A DNA stretch of 7,513 nucleotides from Phycisphaerales bacterium UBA854 (GTDB lineage: Bacteria; Planctomycetota; Phycisphaerae; Phycisphaerales; SM1A02), in the NCBI GenBank assembly GCA_002295885.1, contig DBGM01000020.1, positions 1-7,513 on the forward strand. The letters run 5' to 3'. Below the pieces are notes generated by a model, which was not told where the DNA came from, made no database searches, and was given only the letters and a program-made list of their open reading frames with translations. Shown one piece after another: positions 1 through 7,162 of this stretch (position 1 is its first letter; each line of letters starts with the position of its first letter). The position numbers and the translations under genes are program-made.

Positions 1-1635
1 GGCTACTTCAAGATCGCCAACCAGTCGCTTCGACCGGCCCTGCATGCACTCGGCTACGACGAGGATGCCACCCGGCTCATCATCAGCCACGTCATGGGCA
101 CCCTGTCGCTGGACGTCCCGATGCCCGAAGGCGTCTCGGACGAAGGTGACGGCCAGCTGCTCCGGGACTTCCTCCGCAGCAAGGGCTACACCCAGGACGA
201 TCTGCTCGCGGTGACCGACCAGCTGCCGATGGTGTTCGAACTCGGTTTCGCGTTCACCGCCTGGAACATGCCCGAGCATGTCCTCGAGTCGCTCGGCGTC
301 GACATCGAGGCCGCTCGAATGGATCCCGCCTTCGACGGCCTGATGCTGCTGGGACTGACCCGGGGTCAGATCGAGGAACTGAACACCATCATCTGCGGCA
401 CGCAGACGATCGAAGGTGCCCCGGGCCTGCTCGATGAGCACCTCCCGGTCTTCGATTGCGCCAACAAGTGCGGCCCCAACGGAAAGCGGTACATCGCCCC
501 GTCCGGCCACATCCGGATGATGGCCGCATCGCAGCCGTTCATCTCCGGTGCGATCTCCAAGACCATCAACCTCCCCAACGAGGCCTCGGTCGAGGACATC
601 GCCGACTCCTACTGGCAGAGCTGGGAGCTCGGGCTGAAGGCGAACGCCCTCTACCGGGACGGCTGCAAGCTGAGCCAGCCGCTCAACACGTCGAGCTCGT
701 CGGCGGACCTGGACGAAGACACCAGCGAGGACGAACTCGAACTCGCCACGGCAACCACCGAAGTCGCCGGAGACGTCGCGGAGGCCGCTCGCCGGATCAC
801 CTCCGGTGAAGTCGAGCCCGGCGTGGTGGAACGGGTCGTCGAGCGAATCATCGAACGCCCCATGCGTCGTCGCCTCGAGGACACCCGCCGCAGCCTCACC
901 CACCACTTCAATGTGGCCGGTCACGAGGGCTACCTCACCGTCGGCATGTACGAGGACGGTGCACCGGGCGAGCTCTTCATCACCATGTCCAAGGAAGGCT
1001 CGACCATCGGCGGCCTGATGGACAGCCTGGGCACGGCCATCAGCGTGGCCCTGCAGTACGGCGTCCCCATCGAAAGCCTCGTCACGAAGTTCGCCCACCA
1101 GCGGTTCGAGCCGCAGGGCATGACGACGAACCGGGAGATCCCGTTCGCCAAGAGCCTCGTGGACTACATCTTCCGATGGATGGGCATGGAGTTCGTGGAA
1201 GGCTACCGAGAAGCCAACTCGTCGCAGCCCCGGGCGGTCCCGACCGCTCCCACGGCCCGCATGGAAGCAAAGGACACCCGTACGCAGATCAAGGAGGATC
1301 GCGCATGCACGGACACGGACTCCGGCAGCAGACACACGTCGGATTCAATCGTCGACTCGGCCGACCGCGGCCCGGCGAAGACCGGCGGACCGTCGATGAT
1401 CGACTCGGAGGCCAGTACGCACGCCTCCGTCGTCGCCCGGGAGACGGCGGCCGCCACGTCGTCCGATGGAGACGACTCGTCGACCGCCACGGCCGCAGCC
1501 ACGCACGGCTTGAATCAGTCGACCGCCGTGCTCATGGGCGATGCACCCCCCTGCGACAACTGCGGAGCGATCACTGTCCGCAACGGGACGTGCTACAAGT
1601 GCATGAACTGCGGCAACTCGATGGGGTGCAGCTGA
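1..1635 (+). CDS. nrdJ: Adenosylcobalamin-dependent (class II) ribonucleoside-diphosphate reductase, C-terminal part
   Basis: The frame is open from base 1, so this is the last 544 residues of a longer protein. Class II reductases make deoxyribonucleotides in the cytoplasm using an adenosylcobalamin-generated thiyl radical and need no oxygen. Window residues 151-155 carry FDCAN, 179-194 the family motif PFISGAISKTINLPNE, and 218-228 YRDGCKLSQPL. After an acidic Ser-rich insert comes the TSCPD-type domain (about 290-395), including GYLTVGMYEDGAPGELFI and QRFEPQGM. Residues about 401-514 form a low-complexity Ser/Thr/Ala/Asp linker. The tail at 518-543 has seven Cys as CDNC, then CYKCMNC, then GC, resembling the usual NrdJ end that shuttles reducing equivalents or binds zinc. 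The thiyl-radical cysteine and barrel N-terminus lie upstream of the window. Assignment is by remembered family motifs and is firm. Confidence 0.96.
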   Translation, partial: GYFKIANQSLRPALHALGYDEDATRLIISHVMGTLSLDVPMPEGVSDEGDGQLLRDFLRSKGYTQDDLLAVTDQLPMVFELGFAFTAWNMPEHVLESLGVDIEAARMDPAFDGLMLLGLTRGQIEELNTIICGTQTIEGAPGLLDEHLPVFDCANKCGPNGKRYIAPSGHIRMMAASQPFISGAISKTINLPNEASVEDIADSYWQSWELGLKANALYRDGCKLSQPLNTSSSSADLDEDTSEDELELATATTEVAGDVAEAARRITSGEVEPGVVERVVERIIERPMRRRLEDTRRSLTHHFNVAGHEGYLTVGMYEDGAPGELFITMSKEGSTIGGLMDSLGTAISVALQYGVPIESLVTKFAHQRFEPQGMTTNREIPFAKSLVDYIFRWMGMEFVEGYREANSSQPRAVPTAPTARMEAKDTRTQIKEDRACTDTDSGSRHTSDSIVDSADRGPAKTGGPSMIDSEASTHASVVARETAAATSSDGDDSSTATAAATHGLNQSTAVLMGDAPPCDNCGAITVRNGTCYKCMNCGNSMGCS

Positions 1636-1652
1636 CCCCATGAAAAGGAACT

Positions 1653-1677
1653 CGGCTCCTCACCATCAGTGGAGCCG
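1653..1677 (+). other. Hairpin just downstream of nrdJ
   Basis: A 7-bp perfect stem (CGGCTCC at 1653-1659, GGAGCCG at 1671-1677) encloses an 11-base loop, 17 bases after the nrdJ stop. No T-run follows, so it is not a standard intrinsic terminator. It could be a 3' stability element or a weak terminator. Confidence 0.35.
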
Positions 1678-1701
1678 TCATTGGTTCGGACCAGGAGAAA
1701 G

Positions 1702-1821
1702 GTGAACATCACGGAGAGGCTGCCGAAGGGATATCAGGCGGACCTCGATGAGGACAAAGGAACTGTCCTTCGACTCCGACTCCAGAGTCGATTCAACCCG
1801 GACCCCCCCGACCAGAAGTGA
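1702..1821 (+). CDS. Possible small ORF, 39 residues
   Basis: A GTG at 1702 opens a 39-residue frame starting VNITERLPKGYQADLDEDKG and ending PDPPDQK before TGA. AGGAG at 1693-1697 sits only 4 bases upstream of the GTG, close for a ribosome binding site but well formed. The peptide is charged, has no signal peptide or membrane segment, and is not recognised. It is in the same frame as nrdJ and there is no stop between the nrdJ TGA and this GTG. It lies inside the nrdJ-nuoA gap and is followed 86 bases later by a strong terminator, as expected for a short transcribed unit or for the nrdJ 3' region. No homology support is available, so it may be a chance ORF. Confidence 0.25.
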   Translation: MNITERLPKGYQADLDEDKGTVLRLRLQSRFNPDPPDQK

Positions 1822-1855
1822 ACGCGAAGGTTCACGGATGACCTTGGCACCTGGG

Positions 1856-1892
1856 GAAGCCTGCCTTCTTCCCAAAGGCATCCATAGGCTTC
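1856..1892 (+). other. Bulged stem-loop in the nrdJ-nuoA gap
   Basis: GAAGCCT (1856-1862) pairs with AGGCTTC (1886-1892), and directly inside it GCCTT (1863-1867) pairs with AAGGC (1875-1879). This gives 12 bp interrupted by one 6-base bulge (1880-1885), with a 7-base loop. It lies 15 bases before the intrinsic terminator stem. The element could be part of a structured 3' UTR or small RNA. No known RNA family was recognised. Confidence 0.35.
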
Positions 1893-1907
1893 TTCTCTCT
1901 TCCCTCC

Positions 1908-1945
1908 CCCCCGGAACGGTTCCCACCACCGTTTCGGGGGCTTTT
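1908..1945 (+). terminator. Rho-independent terminator
   Basis: A 12-bp stem with one G-U pair (CCCCCGGAACGG at 1908-1919, CCGTTTCGGGGG at 1929-1940) encloses a 9-base loop and is followed by CTTTT at 1941-1945. It closes transcription on the + strand 273 bases after nrdJ and 47 bases before nuoA, so nuoA must have its own promoter unless readthrough occurs. Confidence 0.85.
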
Positions 1946-1980
1946 CATTCCCTCCGGCCGCAGCCCGCCCCTCCCGGGGT

Positions 1981-1992
1981 TAGAATGGCCGC
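1981..1992 (+). promoter_or_regulatory. Candidate -10 element immediately before nuoA
   Basis: TAGAAT at 1981-1986 matches five of six bases of the bacterial -10 box. Initiation seven bases past its end would fall on the A of the nuoA ATG at 1993, which would make a leaderless mRNA. No Shine-Dalgarno sequence and no clear -35 box are visible. The 12 bases TAGAATGGCCGC recur with one change (TAGAATGTCCGC) before the tRNA at 2869-2880. Confidence 0.4.
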
Positions 1993-2382
1993 ATGCTCCT
2001 GTCCGCCGGACTCACCGGGTACCTGCCGATCGCGATCCTCATCGTGATGGCGATCATCTTCGCGGTCGTGAACATCATCGGAGCCGGGCTCCTGGGCCCC
2101 AAGGCACGGGGCGAAGCGAAGAATCAGACCTACGAATCGGGCATGAAACCGGTCGGAACGGCCCGAAAGCGGTTCAACATCCGGTTCTACATCGTGGCGA
2201 TGACCTTCCTCGTCTTCGACATCGAGATCATCTTCCTGTATCCGTGGGCCGTGGACTTCACGCAGCTCGCTCCCCAGAGCAGCGAATCCATGCTGTTCTT
2301 CGGTCGGATCCTGTTCTTCATCCTGACCTCCATCATCGCATACGTCTACGCATGGAAGAAGGGCGTCTTCCGCTGGGACTGA
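1993..2382 (+). CDS. nuoA: NADH-quinone oxidoreductase subunit A (complex I NuoA)
   Basis: The 129-residue product is a membrane subunit of respiratory complex I, which couples NADH oxidation to quinone reduction and proton export. Three hydrophobic segments are visible at about 9-33, 64-87 and 101-120, as expected for NuoA. The loop and second helix hold the family signature: YESGMKPVGTARKRFNIRFY at 47-66 followed by FLVFDIEIIFLYPW at 72-85, with the conserved acidic pair of FDIE. The length is normal for the family. The ATG at 1993 is the only start giving the full first helix. No ribosome binding site is seen in front of it. nuoB does not follow: downstream is a 500-base non-coding stretch and a tRNA gene, so the gene stands alone rather than heading a nuo operon in this window. 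Confidence 0.96.
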   Translation: MLLSAGLTGYLPIAILIVMAIIFAVVNIIGAGLLGPKARGEAKNQTYESGMKPVGTARKRFNIRFYIVAMTFLVFDIEIIFLYPWAVDFTQLAPQSSESMLFFGRILFFILTSIIAYVYAWKKGVFRWD

Positions 2383-2810
2383 CCTCGTCCCACCGGAGCA
2401 GACGCCCGAGCCCACCATCCGAGTGCCATTTGGCCGCGTCATGCCGTTCGCCGGCATGCCCAGATTCCCCAGTGTGACACGAGCAAAATCGATCCGAAGA
2501 ATTTTCGGCGGTCCTTGCGGTCCGCAGTGCGACCGCAGGTAGAACATGCTCATCGAAGGGCTGATTCGCCCCTCACACCTCTGCAAGGACCCCTCAATGC
2601 CCCGCACTCGCTTCTCATCAATCACGGACTCCGCGTCTGACCGCCGATCCAACGACTCCATCCGCTGACCGACTCCGAACCCCTGTTCGAAGTCCCGGTG
2701 ACGTGCGGTTTCCATGACTGAAACCGATGCACGGACGGCATGGCGATCCTGGAACGGCTGCACCTCCCAGCGGAGCCCGGAATCTCCCTCTTCACCGGAC
2801 GACGACAGTC
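2383..2810. other. Gene-poor stretch with hairpins
   Basis: No reading frame here looks like a real gene. Two stem-loops can be read directly. CATGCCG (2440-2446) pairs with CGGCATG (2452-2458) across a 5-base loop, and CTTGCGGTC (2514-2522) pairs with GACCGCAGG (2531-2539) with one T-G pair and an 8-base loop. A smaller one, CCGAA/TTCGG, spans 2494-2508. None is followed by a T-run on the + strand. A 40-codon frame from ATG 2546 to TGA 2668 has only a weak upstream AGG and no recognisable content. The stretch may be the nuoA 3' UTR, an unrecognised RNA, or decayed sequence. Confidence 0.5.
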
Positions 2811-2843
2811 CCACGGCCCTCGAAGGTTCGACGAGGGCCGTGG
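2811..2843. terminator. Perfect 12-bp GC-rich stem-loop, possible terminator
   Basis: CCACGGCCCTCG (2811-2822) and CGAGGGCCGTGG (2832-2843) pair perfectly around a 9-base loop. Only TT follows before GCATG, so the T-run of a classical terminator is missing. It ends exactly where the candidate -35 box of the tRNA promoter begins (2844). It could insulate the tRNA from upstream transcription or bind a protein. Confidence 0.5.
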
Positions 2844-2874
2844 TTGCATGAACCGTATGTCAATCAGATAGAAT
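2844..2874 (+). promoter_or_regulatory. Candidate promoter of the tRNA-Pro gene
   Basis: TTGCAT at 2844-2849 (-35-like) and TAGAAT at 2869-2874 (-10, five of six consensus bases) are 19 bases apart, longer than the ideal 17. Initiation about seven bases past the -10 box would fall near 2881, just upstream of the mature tRNA 5' end at 2884. The -35 assignment is weak and the -10 is better. Confidence 0.5.
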
Positions 2875-2883
2875 GTCCGCCTG

Positions 2884-2957
2884 CGGGGCGTAGCTCAGTT
2901 TGGCAGAGCGCGTGTTTTGGGAACACGAGGTCGCAGGTTCGAATCCTGTCGCCCCGA
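2884..2957 (+). tRNA. tRNA-Pro, anticodon UGG
   Basis: All four arms fold. The acceptor stem is CGGGGCG (2884-2890) with CGCCCCG (2950-2956) and discriminator A2957. The D stem is GCTC/GAGC (2893-2896, 2906-2909). The anticodon stem is CGTGT/ACACG around loop TTTGGGA (2916-2922), giving anticodon TGG at 2918-2920 with G37. The T stem is GCAGG/CCTGT with loop TTCGAAT. A first base C with G37 is typical of bacterial proline tRNAs. The 3' CCA is not encoded and must be added by a nucleotidyltransferase. The molecule is 74 bases without CCA. Confidence 0.97.
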
Positions 2958-3001
2958 TTGGTACACCGAAGAGCGGCCGGTTTCCCTCCGTGGACGCACA
3001 C

Positions 3002-3940
3002 TCAGCCGTCGTCGGAACCACCGTTCACCATCAGCAACCCCATGATGCCGCTGACCGCCTGGTCGAACTCCGTCTGATTCTCCGCGTTCTCGAAGTGGGC
3101 CAGCGCCGTATCGACCATGCCCAGCGCCATGCTGAGCTGCGCAACCTGCTCGGAACTGGTGCTCATGTCCTCCTGAGCGAGCTGCTGCTTCGCCTCGGTC
3201 ATCGCCATCGGCCACATCATGGCCAGCGAAGTCGGCACCCACGCGTCATCGACCTTCGACATCGGCATCACGCCGCCGTCGGGCAGATCCATCCCGCCGG
3301 GCAGCGGAGGCATGGTGATGGTCACCACGGCGGTGCTCTCCGATTCGCTGTTGACGGTGGCGGACATCTTCTTGATGGCTTCCATTGCCTCGAGGGCCAT
3401 CCGCGCATCGGCCTCCTCGGCCGCGGCGAGCTTGAGCAGCGTCACCATCGCGGCGTGGGCTTCGGGGCCGTAGCTGGTCAGGAAGGAGGTCATGTCGAAC
3501 TGCTGCAGTCCGGCCGCGGTGGACAGGTCGCTGCTGACCAGCGCGTCACCAAGGGCGACCAGAGCGTCGTAGGACTTTGTGGCGTCCTCACGCTCCGTCG
3601 GGGTCATCGAACTCATCATCATCTTGACCACCGGTGTGTTCAGCACGAACTGCTTCTTGTCTTTGAGAACGACCACGATCTTCTTCATCGTCGTCATGGT
3701 CCGGTCGTACACCTCCGCCGGCACCTTGCGGCCGAACTCGTGCACAAGCCCGTTGACGTCCTGTTGCCAGGACGCGGGCATCGTGTCCCACAGAAGAACC
3801 GGCTGGTCCTTGACCATCGACTCCCGAAGTCCGTCGATCATCGAGGTCGGAGTCGTGGGCGCCGGTCGGTCGCAGCCGGCCAGACCGAGGAGTCCCGAAA
3901 CACACAGAAAGGCAATCAGTCGAAACATCTTAAAGAGCAT
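3002..3940 (-). CDS. Unrecognised secreted lipoprotein, 312 residues
   Basis: I do not recognise this family. The N-terminus MLFKMFRLIAFLCVSGLLGL leads into a lipobox LAGC with Cys23, so the mature protein should be lipid-anchored at the outer face of a membrane. The rest is predicted mainly helical and rich in Met and Ala, with one Pro/Gly-rich loop (PPLPGGMDLPDGG) near the middle and a conserved-looking W in DDAWVPTSLAMMW. There is no catalytic motif, repeat or transmembrane segment after the signal. I chose ATG 3940 because the upstream in-frame ATG at 4030 would bury the signal peptide behind 30 extra residues. GGGAG on the minus strand also lies 7 bases before ATG 3940. The gene converges on the tRNA (44 bases apart) and is divergent from the YHYH gene. 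No function is claimed. Confidence 0.8.
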   Translation of the reverse strand: MLFKMFRLIAFLCVSGLLGLAGCDRPAPTTPTSMIDGLRESMVKDQPVLLWDTMPASWQQDVNGLVHEFGRKVPAEVYDRTMTTMKKIVVVLKDKKQFVLNTPVVKMMMSSMTPTEREDATKSYDALVALGDALVSSDLSTAAGLQQFDMTSFLTSYGPEAHAAMVTLLKLAAAEEADARMALEAMEAIKKMSATVNSESESTAVVTITMPPLPGGMDLPDGGVMPMSKVDDAWVPTSLAMMWPMAMTEAKQQLAQEDMSTSSEQVAQLSMALGMVDTALAHFENAENQTEFDQAVSGIMGLLMVNGGSDDG

Positions 3941-3997
3941 TGTTCTTCTCCCGTAAGCGGACAGGTCCCCCCGGCGAAGGCGGGATGTGGCTTGCGC

Positions 3998-4027
3998 AGG
4001 GTAGAGGTTCGAAGGGAGGATGTCGAA
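3998..4027 (-). promoter_or_regulatory. Candidate promoter of the minus-strand lipoprotein gene
   Basis: Read on the minus strand, TTCGAC (4027-4022) and TACCCT (4003-3998) are 18 bases apart and would start transcription near 3991, leaving a leader of about 50 bases with the ribosome binding site GGGAG at 3952-3948. Box matches are modest. Confidence 0.25.
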
Positions 4028-4095
4028 CAAGTCCGGAAATCATGCCTTCGGTCCTCGAAAAGGACGCGCGGTTGGCATCCATTGCGAAAAATCCC

Positions 4096-4123
4096 TTGGC
4101 ATCGGTGCCTCAGGGGATAGGCT
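4096..4123 (+). promoter_or_regulatory. Candidate promoter of the YHYH-redoxin-cytochrome cluster
   Basis: TTGGCA (4096-4101, five of six -35 bases) and TAGGCT (4118-4123) are 16 bases apart, predicting a start near 4130 and a 46-base leader. The -35 region and spacer also form an imperfect inverted repeat: CCCT (4093-4096) with AGGG (4112-4115), and GGCA (4098-4101) with TGCC (4106-4109). That repeat could be an operator or simply coincidental. Confidence 0.4.
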
Positions 4124-4175
4124 GGTCGGGGCGTTCGTACAACGATCACGCACCAGTCCTCCTTCGGAGCCTTCC

Positions 4176-5240
<1,065 letters not shown>

Positions 5241-5255
5241 CCAACGGATCGCAGC

Positions 5256-5837
5256 ATGCCCACTCAACGGTTCGCCCATGTCCTCACCTGCGTGCTGATG
5301 CTGTCGGGCCTTGCCGGCTGCAGCGGATCGCCCAGTCTGACCGACCACTCGGGTGTCCAGCACACTCCCCTCGCGGGCGAACCGGGCGATTTGGTCGTGG
5401 TGGTGTTCTCCAGCACCGACTGTCCGATCGCCAACGCGATGGCGCCCGATATCGAGCGGGCGAGCATAGAGACCACGGAAGCCGGCGGACGCTTCTACCT
5501 CGTCCACGCCCGGACGGACCTGCCCGACGAGCGAACCCGGGACCACGCCAGCCGGTACAAGCTGTCGATGCCGGTGATCGTCGATCGTTCACACACGCTG
5601 GTGAAGTTGCTCGGAGCCACCGTCACCCCCGAGGCGTTCGTCCTCCGTATCGACGAGAACGGCGGCCACACGGTGCTGTACCAGGGAAGCGTGAACAACC
5701 TGTACGGATCGGTGGGCAACCGTCGCGTGAACGTCACGGAGCATCATCTTCGTGATGCGATCCGCAGCGCCGCGGCGGAGGAAGCCGTCGTTCCTTCCCG
5801 TCGCACGCCCTTCGGCTGCTTCATCGAGCGCAACTGA
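5256..5837 (+). CDS. Redoxin/thioredoxin-fold lipoprotein with CPIA active-site motif
   Basis: This 193-residue protein starts with a lipoprotein signal ending LSGLAGC (Cys22 lipidated), so it should sit on the periplasmic or outer face of a membrane. Residues about 38-165 fit a redoxin/thioredoxin-like fold: DLVVVVFSSTDCPIANAMAP holds a single active-site Cys56 in CPIA rather than CxxC, then the MPVIVDRSHTLVKLLGATVTPEAFVL segment has the cis-Pro-like TPEAFV. The C-terminus TPFGCFIERN has a second Cys188. I recall the same 'GC.I' motif at the end of the redoxin module in larger Acidobacteria and Planctomycetes proteins, just before a cytochrome c domain. It likely performs thiol redox work; the partner is unknown. 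The ribosome binding site is weak (GGAT at 5246-5249). Its TGA overlaps the next ATG by one base (TGATG), suggesting translational coupling. Confidence 0.85.
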   Translation: MPTQRFAHVLTCVLMLSGLAGCSGSPSLTDHSGVQHTPLAGEPGDLVVVVFSSTDCPIANAMAPDIERASIETTEAGGRFYLVHARTDLPDERTRDHASRYKLSMPVIVDRSHTLVKLLGATVTPEAFVLRIDENGGHTVLYQGSVNNLYGSVGNRRVNVTEHHLRDAIRSAAAEEAVVPSRRTPFGCFIERN

Positions 5838-7162
5838 TGCTCACCCTGCTCTGCTGCCTGCTTGCGAATCCGACCGCCGAGCCCGACACCTGGAGCACCA
5901 TCGCTCCCATCGTGGCCACCCACTGCGCCGACTGCCATCAGGACACCGGTGCGGCTCCGTTTCCGCTGCTTTGCCACGACGACCTCTCCCGACGACGGCG
6001 ATTCGTCGCCGAGATTCTGCGACGGCAGTTGATGCCCCCCTGGCTGCCGGGCGACGGCGGACTTCCGGTCCACGATGACCGGAGCATGCCGGAGGCGGAA
6101 CGTACCCGTCTCATCTCGTGGCTCGAAGCGGGGGCACCGGTCGGGAACGCCGCGGAGCCTCCGACCACCATCACCCCACCCGAACCCAAGGCGCTTCCGC
6201 CCGGAACCGTCACGGTCCCCCTGAAGGAACCGTTCTCGATTCCCGCGGAAACGATCGAGAACGAGCACCGGCACCATCAGGACACCTGGACCTTCGTCAT
6301 GCCCCTCGAGAACGACGAGCCCATGCATGTGCAGGGCGTCGGCTGGAGCACCGCGGCCCCCGCTGCGATCCACACCGTCACCCTGCTGGCCGACGACCGC
6401 TGTCGGGGCCGAAATCGCGACGACTACGACCCGCGCGTCGGCTACGAACGGGACGGTGATCTCGACCAGGACATCTCGGGGTCGTTCGGTGCGCTCGGCG
6501 TCGGACTGTCGCGCATGATGCTGCCCGATGGATTTCACTGGACGATTCCTCCCGCCAGCGATCTGGTGGTCGAACTGAAGTACCGACCGGTGGGACGCGA
6601 ACTTCCGCTCCGCGATGCGGTGCAACTCGTACCCGCGGATCCGAGCGGCTCCCGCAGCGTGATCCCCGTGGTCACGGGACTCAATCGCGTGAGGCTCGAC
6701 GCCGGACAGGCGGACTACACGGAGGAGGACCGTTTCGTGCTGCCGGAGGATTTCGATGTCGTCGCCGTCCTGCCTCGCGGACGCAACGAATGCAGATCCA
6801 TGCGACTGACGGCCGAACTCCCCAGTGGTGAGGAACGCGTGCTCATGGACATCCCCGAGTGGGACGCCCACTACCGCCGCCCCTTCGTGTTCAGGAACGT
6901 CCAATCGCTGCCGGCGGGCACCACCCTGACCAGCCGATTCACGCTGGACAACTCGGATGCGAATCCACGCAACCCCTACGACCCGCCGGAGGATCTGCGC
7001 ATCGGACGCCGCACCGGCGTCGTATGCTTCACCCTGCTGGGGGCGGGCCGCAGTGAGACCGAATCCCAGACCCTGATGGATGCCAGCAAATGGACCATGG
7101 ACCGACGGGGCATGAAAAACATCCCCATGCGAACCCCGATCCCCCCCACCCCGACCCCGTAG
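5837..7162 (+). CDS. Exported cytochrome c-domain protein with PHM-like monooxygenase fold region
   Basis: The 441-residue product starts with a short hydrophobic stretch (1-10) and a likely cleavage near NPTA. Residues 30-34 are CADCH, a heme c attachment site, and Met66 in QLMPPWLP is the probable distal ligand. PFPLLCHDDLSRRRRFVAEIL between them is typical of planctomycete and acidobacterial monoheme domains. Residues about 125-405 resemble the copper type II ascorbate-dependent monooxygenase (PHM-like) module: SDLVVELKYRPVGRE at 241-255 and IPEWDAHYRRPFVF at 339-352, then DNSDANPRNPYDPPEDLRIG at 371-390. The expected copper ligands look replaced (I178/H179 for HH, K248-Y-R250 for HxH, V396 for Met). 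The cytochrome assignment is strong. Monooxygenase activity is doubtful. The start follows from the TGATG overlap. The last residues are a Pro/Thr tail (IPPTPTP). Confidence 0.85.
   Translation: MLTLLCCLLANPTAEPDTWSTIAPIVATHCADCHQDTGAAPFPLLCHDDLSRRRRFVAEILRRQLMPPWLPGDGGLPVHDDRSMPEAERTRLISWLEAGAPVGNAAEPPTTITPPEPKALPPGTVTVPLKEPFSIPAETIENEHRHHQDTWTFVMPLENDEPMHVQGVGWSTAAPAAIHTVTLLADDRCRGRNRDDYDPRVGYERDGDLDQDISGSFGALGVGLSRMMLPDGFHWTIPPASDLVVELKYRPVGRELPLRDAVQLVPADPSGSRSVIPVVTGLNRVRLDAGQADYTEEDRFVLPEDFDVVAVLPRGRNECRSMRLTAELPSGEERVLMDIPEWDAHYRRPFVFRNVQSLPAGTTLTSRFTLDNSDANPRNPYDPPEDLRIGRRTGVVCFTLLGAGRSETESQTLMDASKWTMDRRGMKNIPMRTPIPPTPTP

Noticed and set aside
1748..2047. 99-codon plus-strand frame starting MRTKELSFDSDSR
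   Set aside because: Runs through the intrinsic terminator and into nuoA out of phase. No ribosome site.
2546..2668. 40-codon frame MLIEGLIRPSHLCK...
   Set aside because: Weak ribosome site and no hydrophobic, structural or family feature. Not enough to call a gene.
1945..2814. 289-codon minus-strand frame
   Set aside because: Overlaps nuoA antisense for nearly half its length and crosses several stem-loops. Its composition is that of a shadow frame and no domain is recognisable.
3941..4030. 30-residue N-terminal extension of the minus-strand lipoprotein
   Set aside because: Would put the lipoprotein signal peptide in the interior. ATG 3940 has GGGAG at ideal spacing.
2900..4120. 406-codon plus-strand frame
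   Set aside because: Starts inside the tRNA and is antisense to the lipoprotein, which has a clear signal peptide and lipobox. His/Arg-rich shadow composition.
4020..4175. 52-residue N-terminal extension of the YHYH protein
   Set aside because: Would hide the signal peptide and place coding sequence over the likely promoter. ATG 4176 has a good ribosome site.
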